Assembly (NCBI GenBank): GCA_963677475.2
Contig: CAXXQD010000023.1
Span: 124,001 to 188,000, forward strand
DNA: 64,000 bases
Reading direction: 5' to 3'
Origin: JABMQB01 sp963677475
Lineage (GTDB): Bacteria > Bacteroidota > Bacteroidia > Bacteroidales > Prolixibacteraceae
The translations under genes were made by a program, and so were the position numbers. Below are positions 8,152 to 16,382 of this stretch, piece by piece (positions within the stretch are counted from its first letter, which is position 1; each line of letters begins with the position of its first letter). The notes below the pieces were generated by a model. The model made no database searches. It had not been told where the DNA came from and saw only the letters and a list, made by a program, of their open reading frames with translations.

Positions 8152-9477
8152 CTATTTCAGTTTTTCTCTTAATGTTTTTCTATCGATTTTGAGAATTTTA
8201 GCCGCTTCCGTTTTGTTACCGCCAACCATCTCTAAGACATATGCAATATGCTCTTTCTCAACTTCTGATAGCGCACGTAATTGATAATTATCTTTTGGGA
8301 TCGAATGTCGTAAAACAGCAGGCAAATCAGGAATCCGAATAACTTCTTCATCTGTCATTGACACAATTCGCTGAACGAGATTTTCAAGTTCTCTTACATT
8401 TCCTGGCCAATAGTAATTTCGAAATATCTTGATTACTTCATCTGAAAACACAGGCGCAGTTCGACTATCTTCCTTCGCAAATTTTCGGATAAAATGATTG
8501 GTAAGCACCAAAATATCCTCATCACGTTCTCGTAATGGTGGAATTTGAATTGGTATCACGTTCAACCTATAAAACAGATCTTCTCTGAAACTTCCTTTTT
8601 TAACCAGTTCATACAAATCAACATTGGTGGTTGCAATAATCCTTATATCAATTTTCTGCGCTTTATTGGAGCCGATCATGTTTACTTCCTTCTCTTGAAT
8701 TACACGAAGCAATTTTGCCTGCATGGTAAGCGAAGTATTGCTAATCTCATCTAAAAAAATAGTTCCTCCATCAGCTGTCTGAAAAAATCCACTTCTGGTT
8801 TCCAGGGCTCCACTAAAAGAACCTTTTAGATAACCAAACATTTCACTTTCAATTAATTCTTCAGGAATACCTCCACAATTAACTGCCACAAATGGAGACG
8901 AAGCCCTTGAACTATTGTAATGTATTGCACGGGCTACCAATTCCTTTCCTGTTCCTGTTTCTCCTGTCAACAAAACAGTGGCAAGCAGTTTTGAAGCTTT
9001 CGAAATATCCTTGTACATTTTAATCATTCCTTCTGATCCTCCAATCAATCCCGTTTCCAGAGGCAATGTTTTTTCTGTTTTATGGTTGCTAAGCTCACGG
9101 TTTTTTTGTTTTTCCAAAGCTTTTTGTACTGCATCAAAAAGTTCCTGGTCGGTAAACGTTTTAACCAGAAATTCATCTGCTCCTAATTTCACTGATTCAA
9201 CAGCATTTTCAATGGTTGGATGTCCTGTTATTACCAGTACATCCGTATTTTTATAATTTTCTTTTACGTGCCTAACCAGTTCAATCCCATTAATATTTGG
9301 CATAAATAAATCGGTAATGACCAAATGTACGACCGTTGATTCTAGAATCTTTATTGCATCCATTACTCCCGACACGGCATAAACAATGTAGCCCTTCGAA
9401 GAAAGGTTTCTTCTTATTAATTCTAAAATATTAGGAGAATCATCAACCACCAGAATATATGTTTTTTCTCTTCGCAT
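8152..9477 (-). CDS. sigma-54-dependent response regulator, NtrC family
   Basis: A 441-residue activator with a receiver (VVDDS, acceptor Asp56 in LVITDLFMPN, Lys106), an AAA+ domain and a Fis-type helix-turn-helix. The AAA+ part shows Walker A GETGTGKE (172-179), Walker B TIFLDE (239-244), and WPGNVRELENL further on; the DNA-binding end reads GGNKTEAAKILKIDRKTLRE. The loop that touches sigma-54, normally GAFTGA, reads GSFSGA (219-224). The partner kinase gene lies nine bases upstream on the same strand. The next unit upstream is a glutamate dehydrogenase gene with a sigma-54-like promoter, a plausible target by position. The 3' end faces the PstS-like pseudogene. Confidence 0.93.
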   Translation of the reverse strand: MRREKTYILVVDDSPNILELIRRNLSSKGYIVYAVSGVMDAIKILESTVVHLVITDLFMPNINGIELVRHVKENYKNTDVLVITGHPTIENAVESVKLGADEFLVKTFTDQELFDAVQKALEKQKNRELSNHKTEKTLPLETGLIGGSEGMIKMYKDISKASKLLATVLLTGETGTGKELVARAIHYNSSRASSPFVAVNCGGIPEELIESEMFGYLKGSFSGALETRSGFFQTADGGTIFLDEISNTSLTMQAKLLRVIQEKEVNMIGSNKAQKIDIRIIATTNVDLYELVKKGSFREDLFYRLNVIPIQIPPLRERDEDILVLTNHFIRKFAKEDSRTAPVFSDEVIKIFRNYYWPGNVRELENLVQRIVSMTDEEVIRIPDLPAVLRHSIPKDNYQLRALSEVEKEHIAYVLEMVGGNKTEAAKILKIDRKTLREKLK

Positions 9478-9486
9478 ACTCGAGTT

Positions 9487-10608
9487 TTATTTTTCTTTTT
9501 CAAGAGGAATAACTACTTCAAAACGAGCCCCTACACCCAGGTTGCTTTCCACATTAATCTTTCCTTTCAGCAAAGAGACGATTCCATGTATTACAGATAA
9601 ACCAAGTCCGGTATTAGTGTTTGATTTTTTCGTTGTAAAAAACGGATCGAAAATACGTTTAATAATATTCTCCGAGATTCCGTCCCCTGAATCTTGAACT
9701 GTAACATACACATTTTTTTTATCAGAACGTGTTTGCAAAATTATATTTCCTCCTTCGGGCATTGCTTGTATCGAATTCACACATAAATTTATAACAATCT
9801 GATTTAACTGTACAGGATTTGCGCATATTAAAGGCAGGTTCTCTTCCAAAATAGTTACAAACCTGACATTTGTATTTTTACTTCTTGTTTCCAATAAGTA
9901 CGTACTATTTTTTATTACACTGTTAAAACTAATCCATTTTGCCTCTGGCTCGTTATTTTTAGCAAATGTCATTAATTTTCGAAGAATTTCTCTGGCATAT
10001 AAAGATGCATCGATAATTTTACTTATGTCCTTTTGTGTTTGGCCTGATAAATTATTGCTCTTTTTAACCAGCTGCGCAAATCCTAAAATTGTGCTTAATG
10101 GTTCATTTAACTCATGTGCTATACCCGAAGAAAACTCACCTATGGTTACTAACCTGTCTGCATGACGTAAGCGCATCTCAAAAATCTGCTTTTCTTTTTT
10201 CTGATTCATTTTGTCAATAAAAAGCGATAATTCAGCTGCAACGGTATTAAGCAAATTTCTTTCTTCTTTTAGAAACGGGCCTTCGTCACAATCAGGCATC
10301 TTTTGAGAATAACTGACTTCTATAAACCCCCCTGATTTGCCATTTAAAATTATGTCTGCTTTCTGATTAAAAATGGACGTCACATAGTTATCAGAAAAAT
10401 AGTCAATTCTATCTACCTGAATTCTAGAGCTTGTGTATTCCGGATATTGCCATGCTTTAATGATAACTTTTAGAATTTTTATAACAATATCTTCAAGTTT
10501 GCCATCTTGATTCTGAAAAAATATCTGTGAAATAGAATACAAACATTCAAGTTCTTTGATTCTTTCTTTTAGCGATAATTCAATTTCTGATCTTGATTGA
10601 TTCTTCAC
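9487..10608 (-). CDS. sensor histidine kinase, GAF-like sensor, HisKA, HATPase
   Basis: A 373-residue cytoplasmic kinase with no membrane segment. Residues 10-135 look like a GAF-type sensor domain (LYSISQIFFQNQDGKLEDI, then KEERNLLNTVAAELSLFI at its end). A linker helix leads to HisKA with His165 in FSSGIAHELNEPLSTILGF and to the HATPase boxes NLCVNSIQAMPEGG, DSGDGIS, FFTTKKSNTNTGLGLSV. The HELNEPL sequence is the form seen in NtrB-like and PAS/GAF kinases that partner sigma-54 regulators, and the regulator gene follows after nine bases. The ligand or signal is unknown. A 9-bp inverted repeat lies in the intergenic space before the start and could be an operator. Confidence 0.9.
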   Translation of the reverse strand: MKNQSRSEIELSLKERIKELECLYSISQIFFQNQDGKLEDIVIKILKVIIKAWQYPEYTSSRIQVDRIDYFSDNYVTSIFNQKADIILNGKSGGFIEVSYSQKMPDCDEGPFLKEERNLLNTVAAELSLFIDKMNQKKEKQIFEMRLRHADRLVTIGEFSSGIAHELNEPLSTILGFAQLVKKSNNLSGQTQKDISKIIDASLYAREILRKLMTFAKNNEPEAKWISFNSVIKNSTYLLETRSKNTNVRFVTILEENLPLICANPVQLNQIVINLCVNSIQAMPEGGNIILQTRSDKKNVYVTVQDSGDGISENIIKRIFDPFFTTKKSNTNTGLGLSVIHGIVSLLKGKINVESNLGVGARFEVVIPLEKEK

Positions 10609-10649
10609 ATTAGTTAAAATATAAATTCTTAAAAATACAAATAAGTAGT

Positions 10650-10690
10650 GTAAACAACTGACAATATCCCGAAAGACATTGTCAGTTTAC
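10650..10690. promoter_or_regulatory. inverted repeat upstream of the kinase gene
   Basis: ACTGACAAT (10657-10665) and ATTGTCAGT (10678-10686) are exact inverted copies with a 12-base spacer, and flanking GTAA and TTAC extend the symmetry past a two-base offset. It lies about 40 bases before the kinase start and has no T run, so an operator or an RNA hairpin is more likely than a terminator. Confidence 0.4.
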
Positions 10691-10704
10691 TAAATTAAGT
10701 TATA

Positions 10705-10756
10705 ACAAAAAAACACAAAATTATGGTAAGGCCCTTATGAGGTACCTTAAGCCATA
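10705..10756 (-). terminator. terminator after gdhA
   Basis: Read on the minus strand just past the gdhA stop, TATGG and TTAAGG pair with CCTTA and CCATA around a loop, with a two-base bulge, followed by ATTTTGTGTTTTTTTG. It separates gdhA from the kinase-regulator pair. Confidence 0.55.
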
Positions 10757-10758
10757 TA

Positions 10759-12106
10759 TTATACTATTCCTTGAGCAGCCATGGCTTCAGCGAGCCTCAT
10801 AAAACCACCAATATTGGCTCCTTTCACATAATCAACATGACCATTTTTATCGCTCCCATATTTCACACAAGTCAAATGAATATCGCCAATAATCCGATGT
10901 AATTTTTTATCCACTTCTTTTTTTGTCCAAGAAATACGAGAAGAATTTTGTGCCATTTCCAATCCGGAAACTGCAACTCCTCCAGAATTGGAAGCTTTTC
11001 CCGGGCAGTAAAGTATTTTATTGGCTTGAAATAGTTCAACCGCTGCTATAGAGCAAGGCATATTTGCTCCTTCGCAAACACACAAATAGTTATTCTTAAT
11101 AATATTCAAGGCATCATCCTCATCAATTTCATTTTGAATAGCACAAGGCATTGCAATATCAGCCTTCACTTCCCAGGGACGTTTGCCTGGAAAAAACTGT
11201 AATCCAAAACGATCTGCAAATGGTTTTATTTCATCTCCATTTGAATATCGCAATTCAAGCATATAATCTATTTTCTCCCCTTTTATTCCTTCAGGATCAT
11301 AAAGATAACCGTCGGGCCCTGATAAGGTAATTACCTTTGCCCCTAACTCCACCGCCTTTTTAACAACTCCCCAGGCAACGTTTCCGAAGCCGGATACCGC
11401 TACATTTTTCCCTTCAACTTTCTGATTAATTTTTTTTAGCATCTGCTCTGCGAAGTATACTACGCCATACCCGGTAGCCTCGGGACGTAAAATGCTTCCG
11501 CCCCATGCCAGTCCTTTTCCTGTAAGTACTCCTGTAAATTCGTTTTTTAATCTTTTATACTGCCCAAACAAATAACCTATTTCTCTGGCGCCAACACCAA
11601 TATCTCCTGCCGGCACATCTGTATCCGGACCAATATGCCTAAATAATTCAGACATAAAACTGTAACAAAACTGCATAATTTCATTGTCTGATTTATTTTT
11701 AGGGCTAAAATCAGATCCTCCTTTTCCTCCACCTAAATTTAATGTTGTCAGGCTGTTCTTAAAAGTCTGTTCAAAAGCAAGGAATTTCAAAGTGTCAAGG
11801 TTAACACTTGAATGAAATCGTAATCCCCCCTTTATAAGGGCCTAGTGCATTATTCATTTCCACTCTATATCCCTTGTTGATTTGTAATGTTCCCTGATCA
11901 TCAATCCAGGGCACTTTAAATAGAATTACTCTTTCCGGTTCTGAAATTCTCTCCAATATTTTTCGCTGCTTGTATTTTGGATACTCTTCCAGAACCGGCA
12001 AAATTGATTCTGCTACTTCTCTAACTGCCTGATGAAAAACAGGTTCGTTATGGTTCCTCTCAATAACCTTTTGCATAAAAAGGTCAAGTTCTTTATTTAT
12101 ATCCAT
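10759..12106 (-). pseudogene. gdhA: NADP-type glutamate dehydrogenase, broken by a one-base frameshift
   Basis: Glutamate dehydrogenase interconverts glutamate with 2-oxoglutarate and ammonia; bacterial hexameric enzymes have about 445 residues. The N-terminal part (from 12106) reads well up to NNALGPYKGG, then runs off frame to a stop at 11801. The rest (from about 11820) continues in another frame with LRFHSSVNLDTLKFLAFEQT, the Lys-rich GGGKGGSDFSP, VPAGDIGVGAREIG and SGFGNVAWG of the nucleotide fold. The break is a run of six C on the plus strand at 11825-11830; five C would restore KGGLRFH and one continuous gene of normal length. Everything else is intact, so this is either a very recent mutation or a sequencing error in the homopolymer. 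A small cysteine-rich gene lies just upstream on the same strand. Confidence 0.9.
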
Positions 12107-12117
12107 AATTTATCGTT

Positions 12118-12381
12118 TTAAACATATTCTTCACAATGCCATATCACATGCTCTGAATTTCGAATACAACAATCCTTTCTATTATCACAATTCACACAAA
12201 GTCCTGAAAAATATGCATCCACTTTTTCCTTTTCAACTTTGGTTTGTACCTCATCACCCCTTACTTTTTGATGTGGGCAGGATTCATATTCTTCACAATA
12301 GTAAACTGGCGAGCTATTTTCATTTTTATACATGCAGGACGTTTTATGTATACAATCCTGGCAGATTCCTTCGTTTTTCAT
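12118..12381 (-). CDS. small duplicated-cysteine protein, probably metal binding
   Basis: An 87-residue protein whose two halves repeat the same pattern. The first half has ICQDCIHKTSCMYK followed by YYCEEYESC, and the second has LCVNCDNRKDCCIR followed by WHCEEYV. Each half therefore offers CxxC, a third Cys five residues on and a fourth before EEY, enough for one zinc or iron-sulfur site. The residues 42-58 between them are charged. I do not recognise a named function. It starts 11 bases before gdhA on the same strand, so the two are most likely one transcript, and a sigma-54-like promoter precedes it. Confidence 0.75.
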   Translation of the reverse strand: MKNEGICQDCIHKTSCMYKNENSSPVYYCEEYESCPHQKVRGDEVQTKVEKEKVDAYFSGLCVNCDNRKDCCIRNSEHVIWHCEEYV

Positions 12382-12743
12382 TTTCTGATAATTTTACGTT
12401 TATGCCTGTAAATAGACAATAGGAATGCCACCGCAACAAATTTTAAAAGTTTAAAAAACAAATCAACAACAAAGCCAACCCAACTAACTGAAGGAATGAA
12501 TCTTAACATGCAACTCAACTAACAATACTTAAATTATCATCTCTCTAATAAGAGTTTAAAAAAAACCTAAGATTGAGGAATTTTGCATCAGTGGGGAAAA
12601 TATACCACCTCCAAATTACAAACCAGAAAAGAGCATTCGATCAATTTCTTTACGATTTTTCACTCCTCTTTTTTTTGATCTTCTTAATTATTCAAGCTAA
12701 TTTTACATACGATGATGGTTGGCAAATGCCGGCCTTATTTTTT
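12382..12743. other. intergenic region between the cysteine-rich gene and priA
   Basis: This divergent spacer is AT rich and holds the weak sigma-54-like element at 12415-12430 (minus strand). TAATTTTA at about 12699 is a near match to a -7 element for priA but lacks the final G. The first 57 codons of an in-frame extension of priA from TTG 12573 lie here but do not resemble PriA. Nothing else was recognised. Confidence 0.4.
12415..12430 (-). promoter_or_regulatory. candidate sigma-54 promoter for the cysteine-rich gene and gdhA
   Basis: On the minus strand TGGCATTCCTATTGTC fits the -24/-12 pattern TGGCAC-N5-TTGCW in spacing, with GG at -24 intact but GT instead of the nearly invariant GC at -12. 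It ends about 34 bases before the start codon at 12381. The presence of a sigma-54 regulator in the next unit makes it worth noting; the -12 mismatch keeps confidence low. Confidence 0.3.
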
Positions 12744-15215
12744 ATGAAAGAAGAATACGCAGATGTAATCATACCACTTCCACTCGAAGGTACATTTACC
12801 TATCGTATCCCAGCTCAATTGCACAAAGAAATTGAAGTTGGTGTTCGGGTGATTGTTCAATTCGGGGTTAAAAGGTTCTATTCGGCAATTGTTTCGAAAA
12901 TTCATGAAAATATACCAAGCGGACATGAAATAAAAGATATCCAGTCGGTAGTTGACGAACGCCCAATTTTATTTCCGGAAAATATCCAACTTTGGCGCTG
13001 GATCTCGGAATACTACTGCTGCAGTATGGGAGAAGTTATGAAAGCTGCGCTCCCTTCAGCAATGAAACTCGAAAGTCAGACAAAAGTACTTCGGATTGCT
13101 CATGAACAAGATATTGTTCTACCCGAAACGGAGGAAATTATATTCCAGAACCTGAGCGAACAAGCCAAACCATTGTTACAGTTGAAAAAAGAAGTCGGGG
13201 CCCAATTTTCTTTTAAAGCCCTAAATTCTTTGCTCGAAAAACAATTGATTTCAGTGGAGGAAAAAGTTTCTGCCAAATACAAACAAAAAACCGAAGAATT
13301 TATCTCCTTGTCGCCCAAAATCAGCTCCGAACAAAAACTTCATGAGGCATTGGATGGGTTAAAAAATGCAAAAAAACAAAAAGAGCTGCTTCTTCATTTT
13401 TCGGAAATCACCAAGGTTTTCAGTCCAGATGAATTGAAAAAAATCAGCAAAAAAGAACTGCTGTCTGGCACGAGTTTTAGTGCAGCCATGGTAAAAGGAT
13501 TGGTAGGCAAAAAGATTTTATACTCCAGCTTTATTCCGGTTTCAAGAATTGAACATAGCCACACAATTCAGGGTGGGCTCAACTTGCTAAATCCCTTTCA
13601 GGAAGAAGCATTGCAAAAAATAAAAAAAGAATTTGAAAACCAGCAGGTTGTTTTATTACATGGTGTAACTTCCAGCGGAAAAACAGAAATATATTCCCAT
13701 TTAATCGAAGAAAAAATCAAGGATGGACAGCAAGTCCTTTATTTAGTCCCAGAAATATCGTTAACCACACAAATTATACAACGTCTAAACCGGACATTTG
13801 GGAAGAAAGTAGGTATCTACCATTCTAAATTAAACGATCAGGAACGTGTTGAAATTTGGAACAAGGTGCTTGCGTTTGAAAATGATCCTGAAAATTCATA
13901 CCAGGTCATTCTTGGAGCCAGGTCATCTATTTTTCTTCCGTTCTGCAATTTAGGCTTAATAATCGTTGACGAGGAGCACGAAAACAGCTACAAACAATTC
14001 GATCCGGCACCAAGGTACAATGCCCGTGATATGGCAGTTGTTATGGGCTACCAAAACAAAGCAAAAGTGCTTTTAGGAACAGCTACCCCTTCGTTTGAAT
14101 CGTTTTACAATGCCAGAACAAAAAAATTCGGGTTTGTTGAACTCAATCAAAGGCACCGGAAAATGGAGATGCCGGAAATTAATATTGCTGACGTTCAATG
14201 GGCATTTAAACGAAAACAAATGAAGTCGTTTTTAACCCCGCTTTTGTACGAAGAAATAGAAAAGGCACTTGAAAATAAAGAACAAATTATTTTATTCCAA
14301 AACCGGCGCGGTTATTCCCCTTTTGTTGAGTGTATGCAATGTGGTTGGATTCCAAAATGCACAAAATGCGATGTGAGCCTCACCTACCATAAATACAAAA
14401 AACAACTTAACTGCCATTATTGTGGATATTATATCCAAATGCCCGCAACATGCCACGATTGTGGTGCGCCTGATATAAAAACGCGTGGCATGGGCACCGA
14501 GAAAATTGAAACAGAGCTTAAAGAAATATTTCCAAATGCCAGGGTCGGTAGGATGGATTTTGATTCTACCAGGGGGAAAACTTCTTTTGAACGAATAATA
14601 AACAAACTTGAAAATAAGAAAATTGATGTACTTGTTGGTACCCAAATGGTGACAAAAGGACTGGATTTTGACCATGTGAGCATTGTGGGCGTATTGAATG
14701 CCGACAATATGCTAAACTTTCCCGATTTTAGGGCACACGAACGAAGTTTCCAGCTTATTTCCCAAGTGAGCGGAAGGGCGGGCCGGAACCATAAACGCGG
14801 CAAAGTAATTATTCAAACTTCCAATCCCGAGCATCAGATTATTAAAGAAATCCAAAGAAATGCCTATAGCGAAACTTTCGAAAGGCAATTAAACGAGCGT
14901 AAACTTTTTAAATACCCTCCTTTTTACCGAATGGTGAAAATAATTGTAAAGCACAAAAATAAAGACTCGGTAAGTGTTGTTTCGATGCAACTGGCAACTA
15001 AACTACGAAACAATAATCGATTGATCGTTTTGGGACCAGAATTTCCTGTAATTAGTCGGATAAAATTGTGGCACCACAAAGAAATCTGGGTGAAATTTAG
15101 TAAATCCAACGATTTGGGAGAATTGAAAAAATATATTACAGACAGCGTCCAATCTGTAAAACATTTGCCTGGGAATAGCGGCACTGCTTTTAACATTGAT
15201 GTTGATCCAATATAA
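12744..15215 (+). CDS. priA: primosomal protein N' (PriA helicase)
   Basis: An 823-residue replication-restart helicase that loads the replisome at stalled forks. It begins with the 3'-DNA-binding domain (YADVIIPLPLEGTFTYRIP), followed by the helicase with Walker A in LLHGVTSSGKTEIYSHL, DEEH in IIVDEEHENSYK, and LLGTATPSFES. Eight cysteines form the two zinc sites between CMQCGWIPKCTKC and CHYCGYYIQMPATCHDCG. The motif V/VI region has GTQMVTKGLDFDHV and QVSGRAGR. The frame is open from TTG 12573, but those residues are hydrophobic and unlike PriA, whereas MKEEYADVIIPLPL at 12744 matches the family start; ATG 12726 is a second option. Confidence 0.94.
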   Translation: MKEEYADVIIPLPLEGTFTYRIPAQLHKEIEVGVRVIVQFGVKRFYSAIVSKIHENIPSGHEIKDIQSVVDERPILFPENIQLWRWISEYYCCSMGEVMKAALPSAMKLESQTKVLRIAHEQDIVLPETEEIIFQNLSEQAKPLLQLKKEVGAQFSFKALNSLLEKQLISVEEKVSAKYKQKTEEFISLSPKISSEQKLHEALDGLKNAKKQKELLLHFSEITKVFSPDELKKISKKELLSGTSFSAAMVKGLVGKKILYSSFIPVSRIEHSHTIQGGLNLLNPFQEEALQKIKKEFENQQVVLLHGVTSSGKTEIYSHLIEEKIKDGQQVLYLVPEISLTTQIIQRLNRTFGKKVGIYHSKLNDQERVEIWNKVLAFENDPENSYQVILGARSSIFLPFCNLGLIIVDEEHENSYKQFDPAPRYNARDMAVVMGYQNKAKVLLGTATPSFESFYNARTKKFGFVELNQRHRKMEMPEINIADVQWAFKRKQMKSFLTPLLYEEIEKALENKEQIILFQNRRGYSPFVECMQCGWIPKCTKCDVSLTYHKYKKQLNCHYCGYYIQMPATCHDCGAPDIKTRGMGTEKIETELKEIFPNARVGRMDFDSTRGKTSFERIINKLENKKIDVLVGTQMVTKGLDFDHVSIVGVLNADNMLNFPDFRAHERSFQLISQVSGRAGRNHKRGKVIIQTSNPEHQIIKEIQRNAYSETFERQLNERKLFKYPPFYRMVKIIVKHKNKDSVSVVSMQLATKLRNNNRLIVLGPEFPVISRIKLWHHKEIWVKFSKSNDLGELKKYITDSVQSVKHLPGNSGTAFNIDVDPI

Positions 15216-15241
15216 AGGTTTCCCCAGCTTCGAATTTTTAT

Positions 15242-15249
15242 TACATTTG
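15242..15249 (+). promoter_or_regulatory. -7 promoter element for the heptose kinase gene
   Basis: TACATTTG matches TAnnTTTG, 19 bases before the GTG start at 15269. Confidence 0.5.
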
Positions 15250-15268
15250 TAGCTGTTAATTTTAGCTT

Positions 15269-16267
15269 GTGAAGAAAACATTAGTAAACCAAATATTCCA
15301 AAAATTTGAACAACTCAAAGTGATTGTTCTTGGAGATGCAATGGTAGACACCTATTTATGGGGCAAAATTGAAAGGATTTCTCCGGAAGCCCCGATCCCA
15401 ATTGTTACCATTACAGACCGTGAAAACCGTTTGGGCGGTGCCGCCAATGTATCTTTAAATATAAATTCGCTGGGCGCAACCCCTTTATTGTTTTCAGTAA
15501 TTGGTGACGACGAAAAAGGAAAGGATTTTTTAGAACTCCTGAAAAAAAGAAAACTGTCATCGGAAGGAATCATCGTGGATACTGATCGAAAAACAACGGT
15601 AAAAAACAGGGTTATCAGTAATGGGCAACATATTGCACGAATTGATGAAGAATCCATTGATTATATATCTACAGACCTTGAAAACCAACTTTTCGACTCC
15701 ATCAAAAAGACCGTAGCCGAACAAAAAATTGATGTTGTTATTTTTGTGGATTATGATAAAGGGGTGATAACCCCGCGCCTGATAAAAAGGGTGACCGAGC
15801 TTGCCAAAGAAAAAGGTATTTACACTGCTGTTGACCCAAAAACCAGGAATTTCCAGACTTATAAAAACGTCGATCTGTTTAAACCCAACTTTAGTGAATT
15901 CCGGATTGGAACCCGGAAAAAGCTAAAAAAAGGGGATTTGGAAGGATTACTGCATGAAGCTGTTGCCCTGAAACAAAAAAAGGGGTACAAACTCATATTT
16001 GTGACCCTATCGGAGCTTGGGGTTTTAATCAGTAATGGTGTGGAAGAATCGCATTATCCTGCAAACATACGTTATATTGCCGATGTATCTGGAGCTGGGG
16101 ATACAGTTATTAGCGTTGCAAGCCTTTGCCTTTCTGCAGAATTACCTCCAAAACTTTTGGCAATGATGTCGAATATTGCTGGTGGGTTGGTTTGCGAAAA
16201 AGTTGGCGTGGTACCTATTGACAAAGAACTTCTTAAAAAAGAAGTGATTGCCAATATTGACCTGTAG
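15269..16267 (+). CDS. D-glycero-beta-D-manno-heptose-7-phosphate kinase (RfaE1-like, PfkB family)
   Basis: A 332-residue ribokinase-fold sugar kinase. RISPEAPIPIV and LGGAANVSLNI near the N-terminus are hallmarks of the HldE/RfaE kinase domain, and DVSGAGDTVISVASL near residue 270 holds the anion hole and catalytic Asp. The adenylyltransferase half of bifunctional HldE is absent, so this is the separate kinase form. It makes the heptose 1,7-bisphosphate needed for ADP-heptose and the LPS core. The start is GTG, since no in-frame ATG precedes the first conserved residues and a -7 element lies 19 bases before it. Other PfkB substrates cannot be excluded. Confidence 0.85.
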   Translation: MKKTLVNQIFQKFEQLKVIVLGDAMVDTYLWGKIERISPEAPIPIVTITDRENRLGGAANVSLNINSLGATPLLFSVIGDDEKGKDFLELLKKRKLSSEGIIVDTDRKTTVKNRVISNGQHIARIDEESIDYISTDLENQLFDSIKKTVAEQKIDVVIFVDYDKGVITPRLIKRVTELAKEKGIYTAVDPKTRNFQTYKNVDLFKPNFSEFRIGTRKKLKKGDLEGLLHEAVALKQKKGYKLIFVTLSELGVLISNGVEESHYPANIRYIADVSGAGDTVISVASLCLSAELPPKLLAMMSNIAGGLVCEKVGVVPIDKELLKKEVIANIDL

Positions 16268-16349
16268 CAATCGCCAAATTTGTTAATTTCTTATAAGCTT
16301 ATCAACATACAATTAACAAAATTTATTGAATTGGTTTCTGATAAAGTAT

Positions 16350-16357
16350 TAACTTTG
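16350..16357 (+). promoter_or_regulatory. -7 promoter element for parA
   Basis: TAACTTTG matches TAnnTTTG; TTG at 16326-16328 lies 21 bases upstream as a possible -33 element. The parA ATG is 25 bases downstream. Confidence 0.5.
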
Positions 16358-16382
16358 AAGCCACCTTTAAAATGTATAATAT

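Noticed and set aside
8152..10608. PhoR-PhoB pair controlling the PstS-like gene
   Set aside because: The regulator has a sigma-54 AAA+ domain and Fis-type HTH, not the winged helix of PhoB; nearness to the pseudogene is not enough.
11801..12106. Programmed frameshift in gdhA
   Set aside because: A six-C run is present, but no stimulatory structure or stop-codon arrangement is evident and the simplest reading is a mutation or read error.
12461..12477. Second sigma-54-like element on the minus strand
   Set aside because: TGGCTTTGTTGTTGAT has correct spacing but lacks GC at -12 and lies further from the gene than the other candidate.
12573..12743. 57-residue N-terminal extension of PriA from TTG
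   Set aside because: The extension is hydrophobic and unlike PriA, while the known family start begins at 12744.
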